A stretch of DNA of 24,530 bases from a virus. The DNA lies in the IMG/VR virus record IMGVR_UViG_3300020169_000109, positions 1 through 24,530 of that record. One strand, given 5' to 3'. The translations under genes were made by a program, and so were the position numbers. Below are positions 6,470-13,297 of this stretch, one piece after another; position 1 is the stretch's first letter; every line of letters begins with the position of its first letter. A model generated the notes under the pieces. That model was not told the origin of the DNA. It saw nothing but the letters and a program-made list of their open reading frames with translations, and searched no databases.

Positions 6470-7081
6470 ATGGCTGATTTAATTACATTAGATGATTATA
6501 AAGTACTAGAGGGAGTAAACTCTACTCAGTATGACGAAAAGTTCGAGACGCTAATTACGAGTGTAAGTAAGCTTGTCCGAACCTATTGTAATAGTGAGTT
6601 TGATACCTATGCTAGTAGCCCAGGATATACTGAATTTTTTGACATTCAGTGGGATACGTATACTGTTCAATTAAAGTACAGCCCTGTTATTAGTATTACA
6701 AATGTTTATGAAAGAGTAGGACAATCTACTGCCTACACAGAATTATTTACTAACGGTGGAGGAACTCCGCCTGAGTACTCGTGGTATTTAGATCAAGTTT
6801 CTGACTCTGTATTTAGAACACAGGAAAGCGGAAAATATAAAAATTGGCCTCGTGGTGTAGGGTCAGTCAAAGTAACCTATTTAGCCGGATACACAGCTAT
6901 CCCTACAGATTTGCAACTAGCTGTAGCAGATATTATTACATATTACCACAAAGATGAGTGGAAGGAAAGACAAAGCATTGGTTCAGCAACTCGTGAGGGT
7001 GCTGGGTCTTCTGCCATACGAAATGATCCGGGTTTCCCCGACCATATTCGCAGAGTCTTAGACATGTATAGAGTAGCGTGA
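6470..7081 (+). CDS. Head-tail connector / adaptor protein (gp6/gp15-like)
   Basis: A 203-residue protein directly after the capsid gene. The N-terminus (MADLITLDDYKVLEG, then YDEKFETLITSVSKLVRTYC, NSEFDTY) is the typical opening of phage head-tail adaptors that sit under the portal: a short strand and a helix with I/V-x-x-YC. The middle is beta-rich (YTVQLKYSPVISITNVY, GVGSVKVTYLAGYTAIPTDL). After it comes the helix LQLAVADIITYYHKDEW, and a C-terminal helix PDHIRRVLDMYRVA. The ribosome site AGGAAAG lies just before the ATG and behind the hairpin. The stop overlaps the next GTG start (GTGA). The role is inferred from pattern and gene order. Confidence 0.7.
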   Translation: MADLITLDDYKVLEGVNSTQYDEKFETLITSVSKLVRTYCNSEFDTYASSPGYTEFFDIQWDTYTVQLKYSPVISITNVYERVGQSTAYTELFTNGGGTPPEYSWYLDQVSDSVFRTQESGKYKNWPRGVGSVKVTYLAGYTAIPTDLQLAVADIITYYHKDEWKERQSIGSATREGAGSSAIRNDPGFPDHIRRVLDMYRVA

Positions 7082-8559
7082 GTAAAGCTTTTCTACAGTC
7101 CATAGCAGATGAGTTAGCTCTAGACTTAAGCGGTGCGAATAACGTTAGAGCAGAGTTAGACCGACAAGAACATACTACAGTTCTAACAAAGGGATTATTT
7201 GCCCGAGCTATACTACTAGAGTTAAATTTTAGCTCTAATGGTACGGCTGCTTTTCCTGGTTGGGAAGCTTTACCTGAAAAGAAGAAATCGGAGTTAGTAG
7301 CTTTTATAGATACAGAACTTGATGATGCTATGGTCATATTTCATGGTGAAGCTCAAAAAGCTAAAAGACAAGCCGAAGGCACTTCTGCTTCTCTTTATGT
7401 TTGGCCTACGACTTATACTAAAGGCAAAACTCCTTATATAAAAATGGTAGCTAATTATCCTGTGGGCAACGAAAACCAATTAGAAATGTACGGTAGAAGT
7501 GCAGAGTTTACTAGTTTTTCTAGGGTAAGAGAAGTATACAGAAATACAGTAAATGTTCTATTTAGTAAAATATCCAAGGAAATGTTACTATATAGAGAAC
7601 AGCTAAAATCTAGAGGTAATTTAAGTCCTGAGGAGCAAGGTTTCACTTCTCAAAGGGGCACTATAGGTTCCGGTAAAAATAGAGCAAAGTTAGCCTTAGA
7701 ACATATAGAAGGAACTAGTGTAGGGGAAGTGAAAGCTTCTAGAGCAGATGTTAAACTGCAAAAACTTATGGCAACTAGCGGCCTTTCTTCTTCGGATCAA
7801 GCCGGTATAATAAAAGAATTCGGTTTAGAGATATTTTTAACTTATAAGTCCGAGATAGACTCCACTAGTCTACAAGTAAAAGTTGGAGCTTATAGGGATA
7901 ATCAAGCCAGAGGAGCCAATGAAGAAGCCAAGAGAATTAATGATAGAAGAAATGTCATTAAAAGACTCGAAGCTAGAATTAAAAAAATGGATCTGTCAAG
8001 ATTCGCAGGTTCTGATAATAGAAAAGAGATAGAAAAAAAGAAAATAATAAAAAAGTTTAATAAAGATTTGGCGTCCAAAAACTTAAGAAAAACAACAAAA
8101 GCTAATACTATTATTAATCTTTCTTCTGGGCAGGCAGAAAAGAAGGTAAAAGGTAAACTTAAGAAAACATCTACTTCTGTTATGTTTAAGAAAGGTACTA
8201 CTAAGTCCTATCCTATAAGTAGAGGTAAAAAAAGTAACTTTTCTCTTCAGTCCCTTATCCCAGGAATTAATGCCAAGTTAGGTGAAACCATAGCTAAAAA
8301 TATGAGAACGCCCGGATTGCAAAACAAAACAGGTCGTTTCGCTGCTTCAGCTAGAGTAACTGATATTATGAAAACAACAAAAGGATATCCTAGTATTGGG
8401 TATACTTATGATAAAAATCCATATCAAATATTTGAACCAGGGGCAGGAAAAGCTCCTTGGGCTAACTCAGACAGAGATCCTAGAAAAGTAATTGATAGGT
8501 CTATAAGAGAAATAGCAGGTGGCATGTTAGCCGGAAGATTCTTCACTAGGAGATTATAG
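7078..8559 (+). CDS. Large neck / head-tail joining protein with HK97-gp10-like C-terminus
   Basis: A 493-residue protein started by GTG overlapping the upstream TGA. The C-terminal ~105 residues (about 388-493) carry LIPGINAKLGETIAKNM, PGLQNKTGRFA (412-422), a GYPSIGYTYDKNPYQIFEPG segment, DRDPRKVIDRSIREIA and FFTRRL, a layout like the connector/neck proteins found next to tail terminators. That family is usually much shorter. The middle (about 292-385) is very Lys-rich with poly-A runs in the DNA. The N-terminal third (FPGWEALPEKKKSELVAFID ... FHGEAQKAKRQAEG) contains helices and a beta segment I do not recognise. Arg is encoded mostly by AGA, in contrast to the capsid gene. It is probably a neck protein; the extra length could bind DNA or a chaperone. 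Confidence 0.55.
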   Translation: MSKAFLQSIADELALDLSGANNVRAELDRQEHTTVLTKGLFARAILLELNFSSNGTAAFPGWEALPEKKKSELVAFIDTELDDAMVIFHGEAQKAKRQAEGTSASLYVWPTTYTKGKTPYIKMVANYPVGNENQLEMYGRSAEFTSFSRVREVYRNTVNVLFSKISKEMLLYREQLKSRGNLSPEEQGFTSQRGTIGSGKNRAKLALEHIEGTSVGEVKASRADVKLQKLMATSGLSSSDQAGIIKEFGLEIFLTYKSEIDSTSLQVKVGAYRDNQARGANEEAKRINDRRNVIKRLEARIKKMDLSRFAGSDNRKEIEKKKIIKKFNKDLASKNLRKTTKANTIINLSSGQAEKKVKGKLKKTSTSVMFKKGTTKSYPISRGKKSNFSLQSLIPGINAKLGETIAKNMRTPGLQNKTGRFAASARVTDIMKTTKGYPSIGYTYDKNPYQIFEPGAGKAPWANSDRDPRKVIDRSIREIAGGMLAGRFFTRRL

Positions 8560-9011
8560 TGTCAACGAGAGATTATAGTTCTAGAAGAATGGCTATTATA
8601 CAGGCTATGGGGGATAAGTTAAAATTAATTAACGGTAATTTCCCTTATAGAACAAATTTATATAATAATGTTCTACCCAGACTCAAGTTTTGGGATGAAG
8701 TAGAAGACTTCCCCGCTGTACATGTCAGCGCGGGGTCGGAAACACGTCAATATCAAGGCGGCGGATATAAAGATAGATATTTAACTGTTACTATTCGAGT
8801 ATATGTTTCAGAGGAAAACGCTGTTTTCGCCCTAGAAAAATTATTTGAAGATATAGAAACGGTTTTGGAAGACAACGCAAGTCTCTCATATGTAGACCAA
8901 AACGGTGCCACACAAAGTGTTCAGCAGATAACAATCTTAAGCTTGGATACTGACGAAGGAGCACTAGAACCCCTAGCAGTAGGAGAGATTATTTGCGAAG
9001 TCAGATACTAA
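8559..9011 (+). CDS. Tail terminator / tail completion protein
   Basis: A 150-residue protein started by GTG (TAGTG overlap with the upstream gene) with AGGAG 6 bases before it. The N-terminal helix (RRMAIIQAMGDKLKLING) is followed by FPAVHVSAGSETRQYQGGGY, LTVTIRVYVSEENAVFALEK and LFEDIETVLEDN, ending with a beta segment ILSLDTDEGALEPLAVGEI and EVRY. The FPAV-x-V ... Y-x-G-G-x-x-x-x-x-L-x-V-x-I-x-x-Y-V ... A-L-E-x-L ... TDEG-x-L-x-P pattern and the place immediately before the tail tube gene fit tail terminators (lambda gpU-like), which cap the tube and join it to the head. No membrane or signal segment. The call rests on pattern plus position. Confidence 0.65.
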   Translation: MSTRDYSSRRMAIIQAMGDKLKLINGNFPYRTNLYNNVLPRLKFWDEVEDFPAVHVSAGSETRQYQGGGYKDRYLTVTIRVYVSEENAVFALEKLFEDIETVLEDNASLSYVDQNGATQSVQQITILSLDTDEGALEPLAVGEIICEVRY

Positions 9012-9053
9012 CCTTTTAGGTTAAGGGGAAAGCTTGTAAAGTTTTCTCAGGAG
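9009..9053 (+). promoter_or_regulatory. Two short hairpins and ribosome site before the first tail tube gene
   Basis: The 49-base gap holds TAACC (9009-9013) pairing with GGTTA (9019-9023), and GAAAGCTT (9028-9035) pairing with AAGTTTTC (9039-9046, one G-U, loop GTA), right before the AGGAG at 9049-9053. I see no convincing promoter here. The structures could stabilise or process mRNA near a gene that needs high expression. Confidence 0.4.
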
Positions 9054-9087
9054 AAATAAAATGGCATTACAATTTACAAGAAATGCA
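9050..9087 (+). repeat. 38-base exact repeat, copy 1 (ribosome site plus tail tube start)
   Basis: The 38 bases from GGAG through the ninth codon of the first tail tube gene are identical to 10469-10506 in front of the second copy. The duplication therefore included the translation signal. Confidence 0.9.
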
Positions 9088-10464
9088 GGAGTATACATAG
9101 AATTACTAGACTCTAGTACAGGAAAGCCAAAAGCTCACTGGAAAATGTCTGTTCTTGATGGATTTTCCTTTACTCAATCAATTAACTCATCAGAGATTAC
9201 AATTAATGAAGCAGGAGCTACTTCAAGACGAGCAAGATTGCTCTTTAACGATAGTTTAGCTCCTGTAGAGTGGTCTTTAAGCACATACGCTCGTCCTTTC
9301 TTAGATTCGGCTCCTGCTGTTTGTAGGGCTCCGGAAGATGTACTGTGGGCTATGGCTTTGGGCGCAGATGACTATAATGACACTTCAGGTGTCTTTTCTA
9401 ATGTATCTTTGACCCCAGATGTTCCAGTAAATACTGCCACTTCGGGAAGCAACACATTTAATTTTAATGGATCCAATGTTTCTTCTTTCGGAGATAATTG
9501 GAACATGTACTTTGCTTTCGAGGATGGCACAAATACTCAGTATTATAAGCTTGGAAGTTCGGTCGTAAATTCAGTATCAATGGACTTTGATATTGACGGT
9601 ATTGCTACTATCTCTTGGAGCGGATTTGCCAAAGAGTTAGGTGACGAAGGGGTTGTTCAGCCCGGCTTTATTAAAACCGCAGCTAACAGAACCCAGTATA
9701 CAGTAACTGGAGCTACTGGAAACGCTGGAACCCCTAATGTGGTAACAGCCTTAACTGGCGACACGACAGGGCTAGTGGTGGGTAGTCGTATTTTTGTAGA
9801 GGGAAACACTGCTTATGATACTCCAGCAACAGGGGCTCTGATCACCGCCGTAGTTTCAAATACTTCTTTCTCTTATGAAATTACGACTAATATTACTACT
9901 GCTGATCACTTTAACGGTACTTTTGGACTAACTCCTACGGGGATTAGCGCTAAAAACACCGAAACAAGTGGTTTAACAACAACAACAAACTTTATTCGTA
10001 ATCGTATTTCGACAGTAACTCTTGATAGAACCGATGTAGTTAAAACGTATGAGCTTGTCTTAACCGGCGGTAGCTTTACCTTAGAAAACAACATTAACTA
10101 CCTGACTCCTGAAGAATTAGGTGTTGTAAATGCTCCATTAGCTAACATCACTGGCGCTCGGTCTATTTCGGGATCAATGACTTGTTACTTAGATAATGAT
10201 AGTGCTGCAAATAAGTCTGGCACTCTTTTTGCAGACTTAGTAGCAGATACATCCACTATTAGAAATATATTTGAGATGCAGCTTCAAATGGGAGGAGCCA
10301 CGCCTAGTACTCCACGAGTTTATCTAGACATGAACTCAGCCCATCTAGAAATTCCCACTATTAACGTTGAAGATCTTCTTACTCTTGAGATTAACTTCCA
10401 TGGCCAAGTACTTGGCGGTGATGTGGATTTAACCAACGAAGCAACTATTATTTATAATACGTAA
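9061..10464 (+). CDS. Major tail tube protein, copy 1, with internal beta-sandwich insertion
   Basis: A 467-residue tail tube-type protein, strongly paralogous to the next gene. Shared core blocks are MALQFTRNA, VLDGFSFTQSINSSEITINE, TSRRARLLFNDSLAPVEWSL, WNMYFAFEDGTN, DFDIDGIATISWSGFAK, TNFIRNR, NNINYLTPEELGVVNAPLAN and LEIPTINVEDLLTLE. Residues about 203-303 are an insert absent from copy 2: YTVTGATGNAGTPNVVTALT, TTGLVVGSRIFVEG, LITAVVSNTSFSYE, a beta-rich decoration type seen in phage virion proteins. Good AGGAG site 7 bases before the ATG. The protein would polymerise around the tape measure as hexameric rings, with the insert probably on the outer surface. The tail tube call follows from position between tail terminator and chaperone/tape measure genes. 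Confidence 0.8.
   Translation: MALQFTRNAGVYIELLDSSTGKPKAHWKMSVLDGFSFTQSINSSEITINEAGATSRRARLLFNDSLAPVEWSLSTYARPFLDSAPAVCRAPEDVLWAMALGADDYNDTSGVFSNVSLTPDVPVNTATSGSNTFNFNGSNVSSFGDNWNMYFAFEDGTNTQYYKLGSSVVNSVSMDFDIDGIATISWSGFAKELGDEGVVQPGFIKTAANRTQYTVTGATGNAGTPNVVTALTGDTTGLVVGSRIFVEGNTAYDTPATGALITAVVSNTSFSYEITTNITTADHFNGTFGLTPTGISAKNTETSGLTTTTNFIRNRISTVTLDRTDVVKTYELVLTGGSFTLENNINYLTPEELGVVNAPLANITGARSISGSMTCYLDNDSAANKSGTLFADLVADTSTIRNIFEMQLQMGGATPSTPRVYLDMNSAHLEIPTINVEDLLTLEINFHGQVLGGDVDLTNEATIIYNT
9244..9290 (+). repeat. 47-base exact identity patch, copy 1
   Basis: 47 bases coding for FNDSLAPVEWSLSTYA are identical to 10645-10691 in the second tail tube gene, although the DNA just upstream carries many synonymous differences between the two copies. 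Confidence 0.85.
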
Positions 10465-10468
10465 TACT

Positions 10469-10506
10469 GGAGAAATAAAATGGCATTACAATTTACAAGA
10501 AATGCA
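10469..10506 (+). repeat. 38-base exact repeat, copy 2
   Basis: Identical to 9050-9087; it covers the GGAG ribosome site and first nine codons of the second tail tube gene. Confidence 0.9.
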
Positions 10507-11829
10507 AAAGTATACATCGAACTACAAGGTTCTCAAGTATGGCAACTTTCTGTACTAGACGGGTTTTCTTTTACTCAGTCTATTAATTCTTCAGAAATTA
10601 CTATCAACGAAGCCGGCTCTACATCTCGTAGAGCCCGTCTTCTTTTTAACGATAGTTTAGCTCCTGTAGAGTGGTCTTTAAGCACATACGCACGTCCTTT
10701 CGAGGAAAGTGCGAGTCAGGTAAGGTGCCCAGAAGAAGCTTTATGGGCAATGATGTTTGGTGCAGATGCTTACTCCGCAGGTGTTTTTAGTAGGACTGGT
10801 TTCGTTGAAGTAACTGGAATAGCTGGGGTTCCTGGTGCGGCTCTTATCGCTAATGGTCCAGAATATGAAATTACAACTGAAGGTGATACAAACTGGACGG
10901 CCATTGGGGCTTTAGATGCTACGGCAGGCACTCGTTTTATCTATAATGGTGAAGACATTACAGGTACTACAGGCGTTGCAAAGCTCACTAAGAATATTAA
11001 TACTCTTACGAATGATTCGGATGAAGATCCTGGAGATGCTAATATTTTCAATCTCTCTAAGTCTAACGTATCTTCGTTTTCAGACTCCTGGAACATGTAC
11101 TTTGCTTTTGAGGATGGTACTAATAAGCAATACTATAAACTAAGTAGTGCTGTAGTAAATTCTGCCTCAGTAGACTTCGACATTGATGGTATTGCTACTA
11201 TCTCTTGGAGTGGTTTCGCTAAAAACTTAAGCGACGAAGGAACCTCTCAACCAGGAGTACTTGCCGCCGCTAGAGCGGAAGGGCTTACTTCCACCACTAA
11301 CTTTATTCGTAATCGTGTATCTACTGTAGACCTCACTAGAACGGATAAGTTTATCGGGGATGTTGATAGTCCTTTAGGTGAATCGGATACTTCTGGGGCA
11401 ATCAAAGATGTTTACCAAGTAGTTCTAACTGGAGGAAATTTTACGATTGAGAATAATATCAACTACCTGACTCCCGAAGAATTAGGTGTTGTAAATGCTC
11501 CATTAGCAAACATTACCGGAGCCAGAAGCGTTAGTGGAAGTTTAACTTGTTACTTAGATAATGATAAAACTAATAGTAAGTCTGGGGAACTCTTCGCTGA
11601 TTTAGTCTCCGATACAAGCACTATCAGAAATGTGTTTGATCTAGGCATTAATATTGGAGGAGGTGCAGTAAGTACTCCTAGATTAGGTTTTTCTTTGCCG
11701 ACGGCTCATTTAGAAATTCCTACTATTAACGTTGAAGACCTTCTTACTTTAGAAGTTAACTTCCACGGCCAAGTGCAGGGTGGCGACGTAGATTTAACCA
11801 ACGAAGCAACCATTAGTTACAAGGCATAA
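10480..11829 (+). CDS. Tail tube protein, copy 2, with a different insertion
   Basis: A 449-residue paralogue of the preceding protein with the same core blocks along its whole length. It lacks the ~100-residue insert of copy 1. Instead it has ~65 extra residues at about 107-171: GFVEVTGIAGVPGAALIANG, YEITTEGDTNWTAIGALDAT and GTRFIYNGEDITGTTGVA. This matches a short beta motif (Y-x-I-x-x-x-G-x-T-x-W-x-A-I-G-A ... GTGTA) common in marine phage virion proteins. A second small insertion (DSPLGESDTSGAIKD) lies near residue 300. The two proteins may form mixed rings, segregate along the tube, or act in different morphogenetic steps. The stop at 11829 is followed within 13 bases by promoter P3. GGAG lies 7 bases before the ATG. 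Confidence 0.8.
   Translation: MALQFTRNAKVYIELQGSQVWQLSVLDGFSFTQSINSSEITINEAGSTSRRARLLFNDSLAPVEWSLSTYARPFEESASQVRCPEEALWAMMFGADAYSAGVFSRTGFVEVTGIAGVPGAALIANGPEYEITTEGDTNWTAIGALDATAGTRFIYNGEDITGTTGVAKLTKNINTLTNDSDEDPGDANIFNLSKSNVSSFSDSWNMYFAFEDGTNKQYYKLSSAVVNSASVDFDIDGIATISWSGFAKNLSDEGTSQPGVLAAARAEGLTSTTNFIRNRVSTVDLTRTDKFIGDVDSPLGESDTSGAIKDVYQVVLTGGNFTIENNINYLTPEELGVVNAPLANITGARSVSGSLTCYLDNDKTNSKSGELFADLVSDTSTIRNVFDLGINIGGGAVSTPRLGFSLPTAHLEIPTINVEDLLTLEVNFHGQVQGGDVDLTNEATISYKA
10645..10691 (+). repeat. 47-base exact identity patch, copy 2
   Basis: Identical to 9244-9290 in the first tail tube gene. Confidence 0.85.
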
Positions 11830-11841
11830 AAAAAATAATTC

Positions 11842-11870
11842 TTGACAAATTCCTATTTGTTAGTTATAAT
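11842..11870 (+). promoter_or_regulatory. Consensus sigma70 promoter P3
   Basis: A perfect TTGACA (11842-11847), 17-base spacer and perfect TATAAT (11865-11870), preceded by an A-run and AATAATTC as in P2. A transcript start near 11876-11878 is expected, just before the leader hairpin. It drives the third tail-tube-like gene and probably the chaperone, tape measure and tip genes. Confidence 0.9.
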
Positions 11871-11879
11871 TATTGAGAA

Positions 11880-11929
11880 TTGGGGGGAATTATTCCCCCA
11901 AACCTCTATAAGGAGATTGTCAAGGAGAT
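11880..11929 (+). promoter_or_regulatory. 5' leader hairpin and doubled Shine-Dalgarno sequence
   Basis: TTGGGGG (11880-11886) pairs with CCCCCAA (11895-11901); an alternative register pairs GGGGGAA (11883-11889) with TTCCCCC (11893-11899). No T-run follows, so it is not a terminator. It would sit at the very 5' end of the P3 mRNA, the position of stabilising hairpins. AAGGAGAT occurs twice downstream (11910-11917 and 11922-11929); the second copy serves the GTG at 11935. Confidence 0.65.
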
Positions 11930-11934
11930 CCTAA

Positions 11935-12858
11935 GTGAGTTTTGAATTTATAAGAGAAGGCCGAGTATGGCTGGAGTATCCAACTAATACTTTTTACCTT
12001 CTTCATACAATGAAAGATGTCACTTTCTCCCAAACCTTTCAACAAGAAGGAGTTGCAAAAAGAACTTTGCATAGCCCGAATAATTTGTTTGAAGGTTCCG
12101 TCATCAATAGAGCAAATCCAGCAGACTTCTCTTTCACTTTGTATATGATGGATGAAGCCTCGCTATACCAGCATAAGCCTCTGGATTTATTATTAGATTA
12201 CAACGGAAATAGTTTAAACACTTTCAATCTTTATTTTGTATACCAGAACAAAAGTCCTGCGGTTTACTATAAGATAGAAAATGCAGTTTTTACTAGTGGA
12301 ACTTTCAATATTCCAAGAGCTGGAATAATGACAGTGCCTCTTTCCGGACAAGGAACTAAACTTACGAGAACAGAAGGAACATTTAATCCTTCTCTCGGTA
12401 CTTATGATACTACACCAAGTTTCGCAGTATCAAAAGAGTTCATTGTATCCGTTCAAGGAAGTGATTTAGATAATATTCAGGGAGCATCCCTAGAGCTACA
12501 AAACGATATATCTTGGACAAAGAATGATACTATTCATCGTACTCAAGATGTAACAGATGCCTCCAATACAATCTACCCAAACTCCTTCACTTTAGAAGGA
12601 AGAACTTTGGGTGGAAGTATTACTCAATATATTGATAATACTAATACTGAATCTATTGATAATTTATTTACTTGGAGTGAAAATGCTTCTGTACGTATTC
12701 GTGCCGGATTTTCAGCCGCTGATTTGCAATTAGATATAAATATGCCAAGTGCTTGTTCTTTTACGAATAGACCCGCCTTTGGTGAAATTTTCTCACAAAA
12801 TTATGATTTTCGTCTAATGAGCAACCCAGCAAATTTAAACACTTATTTTACTTATTAG
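11935..12858 (+). CDS. Third, divergent tail-tube-like protein
   Basis: A 307-residue protein from GTG with AAGGAG 7 bases upstream. It follows the same block order as the two upstream tube proteins at much lower identity: FIREGRVWLEY, DVTFSQTFQQEGVAKRTLHS, PADFSFTLYM, FNLYFVYQNKSPAVYYKIEN, FNIPRAGIMTVPLSGQGTKL, LELQNDISW, LEGRTLGGSITQYIDNTN and LDINMPSACSF. It has no large insertion, so it may show the minimal fold. It has its own promoter (P3) and leader. It could be a specialised ring at the tube end, a tube initiator next to the tip, or an adaptor to the terminator. The homology is my reading of aligned blocks and needs structural confirmation. Confidence 0.65.
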   Translation: MSFEFIREGRVWLEYPTNTFYLLHTMKDVTFSQTFQQEGVAKRTLHSPNNLFEGSVINRANPADFSFTLYMMDEASLYQHKPLDLLLDYNGNSLNTFNLYFVYQNKSPAVYYKIENAVFTSGTFNIPRAGIMTVPLSGQGTKLTRTEGTFNPSLGTYDTTPSFAVSKEFIVSVQGSDLDNIQGASLELQNDISWTKNDTIHRTQDVTDASNTIYPNSFTLEGRTLGGSITQYIDNTNTESIDNLFTWSENASVRIRAGFSAADLQLDINMPSACSFTNRPAFGEIFSQNYDFRLMSNPANLNTYFTY

Positions 12859-12865
12859 GAATTAT

Positions 12866-13297
12866 ATGAAATTAACAGATTTAATGGTAGACACCAAGTC
12901 AGCTTGGATGGATTTCCCGGGCTGCCCTGGGTTTCAAGTAGAAGTAGCTAACTTAGCAAGAAAAGAGCTTGTTGCTTTAAGAAAACGATGCGTTAGTCAG
13001 AAGTTTGACAGAAAAACTCGTCAAATGGTAGAAGAGCTAGACGAAGATAAGTTTGTGGTAGAGTTTGCCAGAGCAACAATTAAAGGATGGAAAGGCTTAA
13101 AATTAAAGTATCTAGAAGACTTAATCTTGGTCAACCTTAATGACCAAGACCTAGAGTTAGAGTTAGAATACGACGAAGAACAAGCACAAGTAATGGTCCA
13201 AAACTCTACAGAGTTTGATAACTGGATAAATGAGGTAGTCTTTGACCTTGCCAACTTTCGTGGAGGATCAAAAAGAGCTTCTATGGGAGAGGTTTGA
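12866..13297 (+). CDS. Tail assembly chaperone (G-like, zero frame)
   Basis: A 143-residue, acidic, helical protein (KLTDLMVDTKSAWMDFPG, FQVEVANLARKELVALRKRC, FARATIKGWKGLKLKYLEDL, ELELEYDEEQAQVMVQNS, FDNWINEVVFDLANFRGG) with the size, charge and position (tube gene upstream, tape measure downstream) of lambda gpG-type tail assembly chaperones, which bind the tape measure protein. AGGA lies 5 bases before the ATG. Its 3' end overlaps a second open frame (from 13239) that has no good start of its own, the usual sign of programmed recoding to a longer G-T fusion protein. Confidence 0.75.
   Translation: MKLTDLMVDTKSAWMDFPGCPGFQVEVANLARKELVALRKRCVSQKFDRKTRQMVEELDEDKFVVEFARATIKGWKGLKLKYLEDLILVNLNDQDLELELEYDEEQAQVMVQNSTEFDNWINEVVFDLANFRGGSKRASMGEV

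Noticed and set aside
9009-9023. TAACC/GGTTA hairpin as a terminator after the tail terminator gene
   Set aside because: The stem is only 5 bp of mostly A-T pairs with no following T-run; kept only as a possible leader structure.
11880-11901. Leader hairpin as a transcription terminator for the tail tube genes
   Set aside because: No T-run follows the stem, and it lies downstream of a perfect promoter, so a leader role fits better.
11917-11934. Five-codon TTG micro-gene (TTG ... TAA) in the P3 leader as a possible regulatory peptide
   Set aside because: The first AAGGAG ends only one base before this TTG, too close for initiation, and the peptide has no attenuator-like codons.
13260-13262. 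GTG as an independent start for the T chaperone
   Set aside because: There is no Shine-Dalgarno sequence upstream, and the G-T overlap arrangement favours recoding.
13265-13274. A -1 slippery heptamer around TCAAAAAGA
   Set aside because: The zero-frame codons are TCA AAA AGA, so tandem -1 re-pairing fails, and the -1 frame is not the T frame.
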